Shown here: piece after piece, positions 52,329 through 60,118 of the stretch
Numbering within the stretch: position 1 is the first letter of the stretch
Layout of the letters: every line of letters starts with the position of its first letter
Assembly: GCA_963789535.1 (NCBI GenBank)
Contig: CAWBKU010000004.1
Coordinates: forward strand, 310,001 to 374,000
Source: CAVXHQ01 sp963789535
GTDB taxonomy: Bacteria; Pseudomonadota; Alphaproteobacteria; Rhodobacterales; Rhodobacteraceae
Length of the DNA stretch: 64,000 nucleotides
Direction of reading: 5' to 3'
The notes under the pieces: generated by a model
The model's input: the letters and a program-made list of their open reading frames with translations, nothing else
Told to the model about the DNA's origin: nothing
The model's database searches: none
Program-made: the position numbers and the translations under genes

Positions 52329-53597
52329 CTAGTAGGACGACTGGCAGGCCGGGACGTCGCGGCTCGGCAGGCCGATGGCGGCAAAAGCGGCGGGGTCGAT
52401 GCCGAGGGTCTGGTTCACGTCGGCCACGATCTCGACCACCTGGTTGGCCAGCGTGCCATCCTCGAGTTCGACCACCTCGGTCACGAAGTTGCTGCCGATT
52501 GCCTGACGGTTCTCGTCCAGATGGATATCGCCGTTCGGCGCCTCGAGCGTCAGCGTCGACAGGCACTCGCGGAACGCCGCCTGCCCTTCGCCGAGGTCGC
52601 CGCCTACCGCGTCGATGCACTGCAATGCCGCGTTGGTGGCGTTGTAGTAGCCGGTCGCGAACAGCGACGGCGAGGGGAAGCGGTCGGCCTCGTCGAAGCT
52701 GCCCTGATAGAGCGCCACCCATTCCTGCCAGCGCGGGTCGTCCCAGGTGTCGGCCTGCGGACCGGACGAGGGCACGCCGATCAGCGCCTCCTTGGCGCTG
52801 CCTTCGGAGGTCAGCACCGTGCCGTCGACCATGATCGTGCCGCCGATCAGGTTCGCCTCGCCGCCGGCCTGCTGATACTGGTTGAGGAAGTTGACGGCAT
52901 CGCCGCCGCCGAGGCCGAGGTAGATCGCGTCCACGTCCTCGGGCAGGGCCGCGATGATCGAGCCGAAGTCCTTGGTGCCGAGCGGCACCCAGAAGCGGTC
53001 GGTGATCTCGCCGCCCGCCGCACAGAACTCGGTCGCGAAGCCGAAGACCTGCGTATAGATGAACGAATAGTCTTCGCCCACCGTGGCGACCGTCTCATAG
53101 CCCTTTTCGGTGTAGACGTAGGTGCCGAGGCCCGCCGACCATTGCGCGCCGTCGATGTTGAACCGGAAGAAGTTCTCGGAGGGGTCGACATAGGTCGTCT
53201 CCATCGCGCCCGAGATGCCGTTGATGAAGGTGACGTCGGGCACCGTCTTGGAATAGTCGCGCATCGCGATCCCTTCGGAGCCCGAGAGCGGGCCGACGAT
53301 GATGTCGACGCCGTCCTGTTCGACGAGCTTGCGCGCGCCGCGCAGCGCAGAGTCGGGCGTGGTGTCGGTCGACTGCACGATATACTGGATCTCGCGCCCG
53401 CCCGCGGTCATGCCGGCGGCCATCAGCGCCGCCTCGAGGCCGCGCACCGAATCCTCGCCCAGCACGGTGTAGGTTCCCTCGAGCGTTACCAGCACGCCGA
53501 TCACGAGCGGGCCGGTGTGTGCGTCGGCCAGGGCGGTCGTCGCCCCGCCCGTCATGAGTGCGGCGGCGCAAAGTCCGGCCATCAACGTCTTTTTCAT
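52329..53597 (-). CDS. Liv-type ABC transporter substrate-binding protein
   Basis: The 422-residue periplasmic protein has a signal peptide (MKKTLMAGLCAAALM...ALA, cleavage near residue 25) and a Peripla_BP_6 fold: VIGVLVTLEGTYTVLGEDSVRGLEAAL, GARKLVEQDGVDIIVGPLSGSEG, and VGEDYSFIYTQVFGF. It delivers substrate to LivHM. GGGAGGA precedes ATG 53597. It is acidic, as is usual for such proteins. Its position at the upstream end of the cluster suggests it is strongly expressed and defines what the pathway imports. Confidence 0.92.
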   Translation of the reverse strand: MKKTLMAGLCAAALMTGGATTALADAHTGPLVIGVLVTLEGTYTVLGEDSVRGLEAALMAAGMTAGGREIQYIVQSTDTTPDSALRGARKLVEQDGVDIIVGPLSGSEGIAMRDYSKTVPDVTFINGISGAMETTYVDPSENFFRFNIDGAQWSAGLGTYVYTEKGYETVATVGEDYSFIYTQVFGFATEFCAAGGEITDRFWVPLGTKDFGSIIAALPEDVDAIYLGLGGGDAVNFLNQYQQAGGEANLIGGTIMVDGTVLTSEGSAKEALIGVPSSGPQADTWDDPRWQEWVALYQGSFDEADRFPSPSLFATGYYNATNAALQCIDAVGGDLGEGQAAFRECLSTLTLEAPNGDIHLDENRQAIGSNFVTEVVELEDGTLANQVVEIVADVNQTLGIDPAAFAAIGLPSRDVPACQSSY

Positions 53598-53704
53598 CTG
53601 GTATCCTCCCATTGGATCGGCGCGGCCCGCCCCGTCAGGGACAGATACGCCATGCCCGCCAGCCTGCCGCATAACCCCGGCAGACCGATCACGCGCAGTG
53701 CGCT

Positions 53705-53722
53705 GGCGTAACCAAGGGTCTG
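53705..53722. repeat. 18-bp direct repeat, left copy
   Basis: GGCGTAACCAAGGGTCTG matches the copy at 54287-54304 at 16 of 18 positions in the same orientation. The two flank the membrane-protein gene. On the minus strand each lies upstream of a gene start (about 110 and 75 bases), so a shared regulatory site is as possible as an integration scar. Confidence 0.4.
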
Positions 53723-53731
53723 TTTTTCGCC

Positions 53732-54214
53732 CTAGCGGCGGTTTTCGCCCGACAGGTGCAGCCCGGCGAAGGCGCCCGCGACGGTCGCGAAGAGGGCCAC
53801 GATCAGGAGCGCCGCCTGCCACGCCGGTTCCGCGCCCGTGGCCTGCGACACCACCATGAGGAGGGCACCCGCCAGCGCCAGCGCCAGCGGCTCGATCACG
53901 CGGACGGAAAACGCCGAGAAGAAGAAAGCCGCCATCCGCAACGCCGCCACCAGCACGATTGCCTGCGCCAGCACCTCGAGCATCGGCGTGCAGCGGATCG
54001 CATTGCCCAGCGTGGCGCCGTCCGCGGTGCAGATTTGGTCGGTGAACACCAGCATGTAGACCTTGAGGACGAGGGCGATCGCCAGGCCGAGGCCGGCCAG
54101 CATCTGGCAGACCGTCAGGACCACCTGCGCCGGACGCTCGAACGCGCGGCGCAGCGTGCCGGCGTCCTCTGCCGGGGCCCCGGCTTCGTCGCCCGTCGCC
54201 CATCGCCTTGCCAT
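53732..54214 (-). CDS. four-helix membrane protein, unidentified
   Basis: The 160-residue protein has hydrophobic segments at about 32-58, 80-100, 105-122 and 130-150. A hydrophilic N-terminus and a loop with TDQICTADGATLGNAIRCTP contain two Cys that could form a periplasmic disulfide. I recognise no family. It is bracketed by 18-bp direct repeats and lies between tRNA-Gly and the substrate-binding protein gene on the same strand as the catabolic cluster. There is no strong ribosome-binding site. Confidence 0.6.
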   Translation of the reverse strand: MARRWATGDEAGAPAEDAGTLRRAFERPAQVVLTVCQMLAGLGLAIALVLKVYMLVFTDQICTADGATLGNAIRCTPMLEVLAQAIVLVAALRMAAFFFSAFSVRVIEPLALALAGALLMVVSQATGAEPAWQAALLIVALFATVAGAFAGLHLSGENRR

Positions 54215-54286
54215 GTCGCCCTCCGACCCTCGCGCCGTGCAGCGTCCCCAAAGCGGAACCCCAAGGCAAGCCCGCCGACCGACGCG

Positions 54287-54304
54287 GTGTAACCGAGGGT
54301 CTGA
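54287..54304. repeat. 18-bp direct repeat, right copy
   Basis: GGTGTAACCGAGGGTCTG is the partner of the repeat at 53705-53722. It is followed within 30 bases by the 3' end of tRNA-Gly. Confidence 0.4.
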
Positions 54305-54332
54305 ATAAAGGTCCGTAGCGACCGGGAGGCGC

Positions 54333-54406
54333 TGGAGCGGGCGACGGGAATCGAACCCGTGTCATCAGCTTGGAAGGCTGAGGTCTTACCATTACACAAC
54401 GCCCGC
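54333..54406 (-). tRNA. tRNA-Gly (UCC)
   Basis: Cloverleaf on the minus strand: acceptor GCGGGCG/CGCCCGC, D arm with TAATGGTAAG, anticodon stem TCAGC/GCTGA with loop CTTCCAA (anticodon TCC), variable loop TGACA, T arm CGGGT TCGATTC-type loop, discriminator T, and encoded CCA (54333-54335). All conserved positions are present. Confidence 0.96.
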
Positions 54407-54880
54407 GCGCCGGGTCGGGTCTAGGCGAGGCCCCCGGTGTCGTCAAGTCGGCGGTGCGGTGCCGAGGGATCGCGCGCGCCGCGCTGCGGGAGCGCCGCGG
54501 ACCGACCTGGCGTCGGCGGCCAGTGGGCCAGGGCGGTGGCCGGGGCGGGGGCCGGTGGCCGAGGGCCAAGGCAGGGTCCGGTCTGCAATTCTGCTGTGGA
54601 CAGATGGACCTATCAATTTGACGCCGCGTCACGGAAGTGTGAGAAGCAAGTCGAAGGGTCCATATATGGTGGCGACGGGGCGTCGAATGTCGACTTGTGG
54701 TAGGGATGCGTCCGACTGAGGTGCGGGGACTGCGCGGCGATCGCGATCGGGGGCCGTGACGCCGGACCCGGGCCTGCGGCGCGGCGGGGGCCGAAGACAG
54801 CGCCTGAGGCGATCGACCCCGCCCGCCGTCGGCACCCTGACGGTGCCGGTCCTGACGAACCCCCACCGAAAGATGCCCCG
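54407..54880. other. 474-bp intergenic region between tRNA-Gly and the LysM gene
   Basis: The first 150 bases are GC-rich. A less GC-rich island at about 54590-54700 contains ATTTGACG and CCATATATGG and may hold the promoter of the LysM gene or the upstream part of a lost element. The short open frames here show no family resemblance and I do not annotate them. Confidence 0.4.
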
Positions 54881-55996
54881 ATGAATTCCTGGACCGACCC
54901 GACGACGCGAGGAACGCCCCTCCGGTCCCGCGCGATGCCCGTAATCCTGGGCGCCGGTGCCTTCGTGCTTGGTGTCGCGGGGACTTATGTCTACGTCAGC
55001 TTGCAGTCCCGACAGTCCCAGATCGCCGAAATGGCCGCCGTCGTCGAGCAATTGCAGCTTGCCCTTGCCGCCGATGTCGTAACGCGCAACGCCGCGGCCT
55101 TTGCCCCGGACGTGCCGCAGATCGCGCCAGAGCCTGCCGCAGCAAGCGCCGCCGAGGAGGTGTCCGCCCCCGGACCCCAGCTCGCCGGGCCGGACGCCGC
55201 GATCACGGTTCCCGAGGTCGCAATTCCCGAGAGTGCCGTCCCCGTCGTTGCCGTGCCACCCGAGGCCGTCGCGGTGCCGACACCGCAGCCGGTCGCGGCG
55301 GCTCTTTCCGGCGCCGCGGAGGCGCCCCCGACGGCGACCCAGACGGCGCCCGAAACTGCAAGTGCCGCAGAGCGGATCAGGTCCATCGTCCTCGAGGGAA
55401 CCGCCGGTGCACAGATCGACGACGAAACGATGCAGCGCGCCCGGCGCCTCGAGACGCTGGCGATCATCGACGCGGGCGTGCAGGACCTCGTGGCCGCCGT
55501 CGTCGCCGGGCAATACGACATCCATACCAATTACGCGGACGCCGATTTCTCGGGGCGTATCCATTTCGCCTTCGTCGGCCGCGAAGAGGATCAATCGGCC
55601 CTCGAACGGTTTCTGGCCGAGGCCGCCGGGGCCGGTATCGTCGCCCACAGTGCCTCGGTGGTGAGCGGCGACGGTTCGGTGAACGGCCATATCATGCTGT
55701 TCGATCTGGTCGAACGCGCCCTCGACAACGGCACCGCCGAAGAGCAGCGGGCGGGCGAGGCGATGCGGGCACAGGCCGTGGCGATGCTCGCCGCGACCGT
55801 CGAGGTGGGCGAACCCGAAACCGCCGCGGGCGAGCGGTTCTATGTCGTCGAGGCGGGTGACAGCCTCGCCTATATCGCGCTCCAGTTCTACGGCAACACC
55901 AACGACTTCGCGCGCATCTTCGATGCGAACCGGGACATTCTGCGCACACCCGACCGTATCCAGATCGGTCAACGACTGCTCATCCCGGGCGCCTGA
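54881..55996 (+). CDS. membrane-anchored LysM-domain protein
   Basis: The 371-residue protein has an N-terminal membrane helix (about 18-40), a coiled short segment (QSQIAEMAAVVEQLQLAL), a long Ala/Pro/Val-rich linker (about 70-160), a helical middle domain and a C-terminal LysM domain (about 320-371: YVVEAGDSLAYIALQFYGN, then IFDANRDIL and IQIGQRLLIP). LysM binds peptidoglycan, so the protein probably spans from inner membrane to cell wall. No catalytic domain is evident. It starts at ATG 54881 and is monocistronic. The middle domain is unassigned. Confidence 0.82.
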   Translation: MNSWTDPTTRGTPLRSRAMPVILGAGAFVLGVAGTYVYVSLQSRQSQIAEMAAVVEQLQLALAADVVTRNAAAFAPDVPQIAPEPAAASAAEEVSAPGPQLAGPDAAITVPEVAIPESAVPVVAVPPEAVAVPTPQPVAAALSGAAEAPPTATQTAPETASAAERIRSIVLEGTAGAQIDDETMQRARRLETLAIIDAGVQDLVAAVVAGQYDIHTNYADADFSGRIHFAFVGREEDQSALERFLAEAAGAGIVAHSASVVSGDGSVNGHIMLFDLVERALDNGTAEEQRAGEAMRAQAVAMLAATVEVGEPETAAGERFYVVEAGDSLAYIALQFYGNTNDFARIFDANRDILRTPDRIQIGQRLLIPGA

Positions 55997-56008
55997 CCTC
56001 CGGCGGCT

Positions 56009-56683
56009 CTAGTCCCCTGCCACCGCCTCGATCAACGCCGGTCCCGCCGCATTGTTCGAGTTCACCGCCACATCCACGCGGTGGCACCGCAGGGCGTCCT
56101 CCGGGGCGGCGCGCATCAGCGTGGCGGCGCCATGCCCCGCCTCGCCCAGCCACAGCGGCCAGTCGCCCGGCGCCAGGATCACCGGCATCCGGGCGTGGAT
56201 CCGCTGCATCGTCGCGTTCGCACCCGTCGTGACGACGGCGCAGCCGGCGATCGGCGCGCCCTCGTCCGCTGGCTGCCAGGTCCGCCAGATGCCTGCCATG
56301 ACCAGCGGCGCGCCGTCCGTGCGGGTGATATACCACGGCAGGCGGCTGTCGTCCTCGGCCACGGTCCATTCGTAGAACCCCGAGGCGACGATCAGGCACC
56401 GCGTCTCGCGCACCGCGTCGCGGAACGCGGGCTTTTCGGCGATGGTCTCGGCACGCGCATTGATGAGGAGAGGGCCACCGGTCGGCCTGGCGTACCAGCG
56501 CGGGATCAGGCCCCAGCGCATGGCGCGCAACCGGCGCGATCCCCCGGCGGCGGTGACGGTATGGACCTGCACGGTCGGGCAGACGTTGAAATTCGGCACC
56601 TCGGGCAGGTCGTTGTCCGGGGTTGCCGCAAAGAGCTGCACCATCGCCGCGTGCGGCAGGGTGATCGCCATGCGCCCGCACAT
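56009..56683 (-). CDS. SRAP-family abasic-site DNA-protein crosslink protein (YedK/HMCES-like)
   Basis: The 224-residue protein starts MCGRMA, with Cys2 as the residue that forms a thiazolidine crosslink to abasic sites in single-stranded DNA. The other active residues are visible: NARAET (Asn near 75), SGFYEW (Glu near 105) and HARMPVIL (His near 162). These proteins shield abasic sites during replication and are historically called SOS-response-associated peptidases. ATG 56683 lies one base after the stop of the methyltransferase gene, so they are cotranscribed. No LexA box was seen nearby. Confidence 0.93.
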   Translation of the reverse strand: MCGRMAITLPHAAMVQLFAATPDNDLPEVPNFNVCPTVQVHTVTAAGGSRRLRAMRWGLIPRWYARPTGGPLLINARAETIAEKPAFRDAVRETRCLIVASGFYEWTVAEDDSRLPWYITRTDGAPLVMAGIWRTWQPADEGAPIAGCAVVTTGANATMQRIHARMPVILAPGDWPLWLGEAGHGAATLMRAAPEDALRCHRVDVAVNSNNAAGPALIEAVAGD

Positions 56684-56684
56684 C

Positions 56685-57881
56685 TCAGCCGCCCCCGCAG
56701 TGAAGGCGCGACAGGTGCAAAAGACCCCAGTCGCCGAGCTCCCGCAGGGTTGCCGCCCAGATGCGGTCGAAGGCGGCGGGTTTCAGGCCGGTGCCTCTGG
56801 CGATGTCGTATAGGCTCGACCGTCCGTCGATGGCCGCGACGATGCCGGCCGCCTCCTTCGGCAGGTTCACCCCGAACCGCTCTGCCCCCTGCCGCAGCGG
56901 CGGCACCTTGCCGGCGGCAACCGCTTGCGCGAGGCGGGCGGCGGGCACACCGTTCAGGTGCGGCACGATCCGGTCCTTGCGCGGCGGCGCGGGCGAGACC
57001 GTGCCAGCGGCCCGGGCGTAACCCACGTGCACCTTGAGCGTCCCGCGCAGCTTTTCCGCCACCGCCATGCGTGTCGCCGCATCCATGCCCGGCGGTGGCG
57101 ACACCAGCCGCGACAGATCGTAGAGCGCGGGCGTGGCGAACGCCGCGAGTGACCAGTCCGCCCCCGCCATCGTCGCCAGCAGGTCCGTCACCGTAAAGGC
57201 CCGGTCCTGCGCATGCAGCAGCAGGTCATAGAACCCCGCGTCGCTCTGCACATGATCGCCCAGATGCGGATTGCGGCGAAAGGCGTGCCCCTCGGGGACG
57301 GCCGCGAACGCCGCCTTTGCCGCCCGCAACCGCGCTTCGGGCGACAGGCCCGCCGTCAGCGCGCCGAACGCCTCCTGCAAGGGATAGACGCCCGAGCGAC
57401 CATAGGGCGCATAGACCATGAACCCCATGCCGCCGCCCGGCGCCAGCGCCGCGCGCAGGGCCGCGAACCCGGCGCCGGGATCCGGCAGATGGTGCAGCAC
57501 GCCGCAGCAGTCGATGTAGTCGAAGGTGCCGAGCGCGCCTGCGTCGAGCAGGCTGCCCGTCTCGAACCGCTCAATTGTCAGGCCCCGCGCCGCGATCCGC
57601 GCCTCGGCGATGCGGCGCGCGGCGACCGACAGGTCGACATAGGTGATCTCGCAGGGGCGCCCCGCATCGGCCATCCGCTGCGCCAGTTGCACAAGCCCGT
57701 CGCCGGTCCCGCCGCCTGCCACGAGCACCCGCAAGGGATGGCGCCAGTCGCGCGACCCGCCCCAGAGGCAATGGTCCATCTCGACCGGAAACGACGGCGA
57801 CCCGGTGATCAGCCGCGTCGCCTCGTCAGCCGGATCGCGGGCCGGATAGGGATAGGCTTCGTAGTGTTCCCGAACGCTCAT
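56685..57881 (-). CDS. class I SAM-dependent methyltransferase
   Basis: The 398-residue protein begins MSVREHYEAYPYPARDP. The Rossmann methyltransferase core includes LRVLVAGGGTGDGLVQLAQ (SAM site), YVDLSVAARRIAEARIAARG and YIDCCGVLHHLPDPGAGFAAL. The C-terminal 130 residues hold a winged-helix-like region with SLYDIARGTGL. The EYPYP-type N-terminus with this core occurs in methyltransferases of unknown substrate. ATG 57881 (AGGAUG eight bases upstream) was chosen over an in-frame GTG at 57932 that lies inside repeat DNA. The substrate is unknown. Confidence 0.88.
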   Translation of the reverse strand: MSVREHYEAYPYPARDPADEATRLITGSPSFPVEMDHCLWGGSRDWRHPLRVLVAGGGTGDGLVQLAQRMADAGRPCEITYVDLSVAARRIAEARIAARGLTIERFETGSLLDAGALGTFDYIDCCGVLHHLPDPGAGFAALRAALAPGGGMGFMVYAPYGRSGVYPLQEAFGALTAGLSPEARLRAAKAAFAAVPEGHAFRRNPHLGDHVQSDAGFYDLLLHAQDRAFTVTDLLATMAGADWSLAAFATPALYDLSRLVSPPPGMDAATRMAVAEKLRGTLKVHVGYARAAGTVSPAPPRKDRIVPHLNGVPAARLAQAVAAGKVPPLRQGAERFGVNLPKEAAGIVAAIDGRSSLYDIARGTGLKPAAFDRIWAATLRELGDWGLLHLSRLHCGGG

Positions 57882-57926
57882 CGGCACATCCTGCCAGCGC
57901 CCGCCGTAGAAGGCAAAACCGATCCG

Positions 57927-57987
57927 TTTCACGTTGCCGCAACAACTCTCGGGGGGGCCGCAGGCGGGGGGCAGACAGCCCCCCTCC
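57927..57987 (+). repeat. interspersed hairpin repeat, near-complete copy R4
   Basis: TTTCACGTTGCCGCAACA, CTCTCGGGGGGGCCGCAGG and GGGGGGCAGACAGCCCCCC occur in the same order as at 1813-1873, 56 kb away, with about two differences over 61 bases. The internal GTTGC-C-GCAAC is a perfect small inverted repeat. It lies between the methyltransferase start and the nucleotidase stop. Confidence 0.8.
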
Positions 57988-58067
57988 CCGGTCGATTGCC
58001 GGGCGACGACAATGAAGGGGCGCGCCCGAACCCGGCCGGACGTGCCCCTCCGGGATCGAAAGTCGGC

Positions 58068-59624
58068 TTACTTCATCGCGATGCGTCCGTCGGTATAGGG
58101 CGTATATGCCCCGTTCGCCGCCATGTATTCCGCCGTGACATCGGCCAGATCGGGGCCGAAATCATAGGCGTTCTCGGCACCCACGAACATCGCATAGCCG
58201 TCGCCGCCGTTGCGGACGTAGTTGTTGGACACCAGACCATAGACCTTTTCGGGGTCGATCGGCGCGCCGCCGACCATGACGTCGGACACGCGGGCGCCCG
58301 GTTCGGCGGCGGCATCGACGCTGAACGTGATCCCGGCCACCTGCGGGAACCGCCCGGCGCCCTCCTCGATCTGGCTCACGCCATTCTCGAGGGCCTCGAC
58401 GACCACGGCGCCCGTCACCTGAAAGGTCGAGAGCGTGTTCTGGAACGGCAGCACCGTCAGCACCTCGCCCATCGTCACCTCGCCGGCGTCGATCGAGGCG
58501 CGCAGACCGCCCGAATTGGCGATGGCGATCTCGATCCCCTGATCGGCGACCCGGTCGAGCATCGCGTCGGCCACGAGATTGCCCATCGAGCATTCCATCG
58601 CCCGGCAGACGTCGCGGTTGCCGTCGATGACGTCGCTGCTCTCGGCCACCACGGTGGTGCGCAGCTCTTCGAGGGGCGCGGCGAGTTCGGTGACGCGGGC
58701 CACGGCATCCGCGTCCTCGGCCACGCCGGCGTCGATCAGGATCGGCGCACCTGTGGCCTCGATCAGGGTGCCGTCGTCGTCGAAGGTGACGTTCAGCTCG
58801 CCCAGATACTTGCCGTAGGCGGCGGCCTGCACGATCGCGACACCGTTCACCATGGTCGGATAGGGGCCGACGGCGCCCTCGAAATCGCCCAGCAGCGAAT
58901 GCGAGTGGCCGCCGACGATCACATCGACGCCGGTGGTGTTCTCGGCGACGCTCTGTTCGACGACATAGCCCGAATGCGACAGCACGATGATCTTGTTGAC
59001 GCCGTCGGCGGTCAGCCGGTCGACCTCGGCCTGCACCGCCTCGGCCGGATCGCCGAAGGTGACGTTGGGGCCGGGGCTGGCGAGTTCGGCGGCGGATTCG
59101 GGCGTGAGGCCGATCAGGCCGATCCGCTCGCCCGCGACCTCGATCACCGTCGATTTCATCAGGCTGTCCGCCAGCAGCGGCTCGCCGGTATAATCCGCGT
59201 TCGACATCAGGACCGGAAATTCCACCGCGCCGATCAGCTCGGCGAGGACCTGCGGCCCGTCGTCGAACTCGTGGTTGCCGACGGTCATCGCGTCATAGCC
59301 GAGCAGGTTCATGAACTCGGCCGTCATCGTGCCCTTGTATTGCGTATAGAACAGCGTGCCCTGGAACTGGTCGCCGCCGTCGACGAGGATCGAGTTCTCG
59401 GCCCGGCCTCGGGCCTCGGCGATGGCGGTCACGAGGCGGGCGACGCCGCCAAAGCAGTCGCCTGCGGTGTTGTCCTCGGGGGCGCATGTCGAATCGAAGG
59501 CGCTGATCGGCTCGAACCGGTCGTGGAAATCGTTGGTGTGCAGGATGGTAAGGCTGAACTGGGCGGCGGCGGCGGTCGCGGACAGCGCCAGGACGGCGGT
59601 GGTCGTCATCAGACGGGTGAGCAT
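58068..59624 (-). CDS. periplasmic 5'-nucleotidase / metallophosphatase
   Basis: The 518-residue secreted enzyme has a signal peptide (MLTRLMTTTAVLALSATAAAAQ), the calcineurin-like metallophosphatase domain with ILHTNDFHDRFEP, VDGGDQFQGT, GNHEFDDGP and GGHSHSLLG, and a 5'-nucleotidase C-terminal domain with IANSGGLRASIDAGEVT and NYVRNGGDGY. It hydrolyses nucleotides or related phosphoesters in the periplasm, probably for phosphate or nucleoside scavenging. AGGGAGATTTCACC precedes ATG 59624. Two extra Cys (FDSTCAPED and GDCFGG) probably form a disulfide. Confidence 0.93.
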   Translation of the reverse strand: MLTRLMTTTAVLALSATAAAAQFSLTILHTNDFHDRFEPISAFDSTCAPEDNTAGDCFGGVARLVTAIAEARGRAENSILVDGGDQFQGTLFYTQYKGTMTAEFMNLLGYDAMTVGNHEFDDGPQVLAELIGAVEFPVLMSNADYTGEPLLADSLMKSTVIEVAGERIGLIGLTPESAAELASPGPNVTFGDPAEAVQAEVDRLTADGVNKIIVLSHSGYVVEQSVAENTTGVDVIVGGHSHSLLGDFEGAVGPYPTMVNGVAIVQAAAYGKYLGELNVTFDDDGTLIEATGAPILIDAGVAEDADAVARVTELAAPLEELRTTVVAESSDVIDGNRDVCRAMECSMGNLVADAMLDRVADQGIEIAIANSGGLRASIDAGEVTMGEVLTVLPFQNTLSTFQVTGAVVVEALENGVSQIEEGAGRFPQVAGITFSVDAAAEPGARVSDVMVGGAPIDPEKVYGLVSNNYVRNGGDGYAMFVGAENAYDFGPDLADVTAEYMAANGAYTPYTDGRIAMK

Positions 59625-59782
59625 GGTGAAATCTCCCTGTTGGTATCGTCCCAGCTTGGGACGGGGGGGCCGAAGAGTCAAAGCGGCAGCGTCCCTGCCC
59701 TAGCGTCGGGCGGTGACGACGGCGTGACAGCCCGATTTCGCGGCACGCTTGACCAATCGCGGCGCGAGCGGCATCAGGCGCC

Positions 59783-60118
59783 ATGCCGATCTACAAACTC
59801 TTTCGCGGCCCGGAATGGGCCGACCTTCGGGCCAGGGGCGAAACCGCCGGCGCGCCGATCGACGTGGCCGACGGCTATGTGCATTTCTCGACCGCCGCGC
59901 AGGTGCGCGAGACGGCGGAAAAGTGGTTCGCGGGCGCCCGGGGACTGATGCTGCTGGCGGTCGACGGCGACGCCCTCGGCGACGACCTGCGCTGGGAGGT
60001 GTCGCGCGGCGGCGCAGTTTTCCCGCATCTCTACCGTAACTTGCGCCTGACGGACGTGCTCTGGTCGCGTTCCCTGCCGCTTCGGGACGGGGCGCATGAT
60101 TTTCCCGATCTGACGTGA
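59783..60118 (+). CDS. DUF952 family protein
   Basis: The 111-residue protein MPIYKLFRGPEWADL... carries the DUF952 pattern DGYVHFSTAAQVRETAEKWF and LRWEVSRGGAVFPHLYRNL, a fold related to glutathione S-transferase-like or ADP-ribosyl-related small proteins. The activity is not established. Its stop overlaps the GTG start of pyrD, so it is translationally coupled to pyrimidine synthesis, an arrangement common in Rhodobacterales as far as I recall. Confidence 0.88.
   Translation: MPIYKLFRGPEWADLRARGETAGAPIDVADGYVHFSTAAQVRETAEKWFAGARGLMLLAVDGDALGDDLRWEVSRGGAVFPHLYRNLRLTDVLWSRSLPLRDGAHDFPDLT

Noticed and set aside
54437..54703. An 88-codon open frame in the gap after tRNA-Gly
   Set aside because: Gly/Arg-rich composition, no family resemblance and no clear ribosome-binding site.
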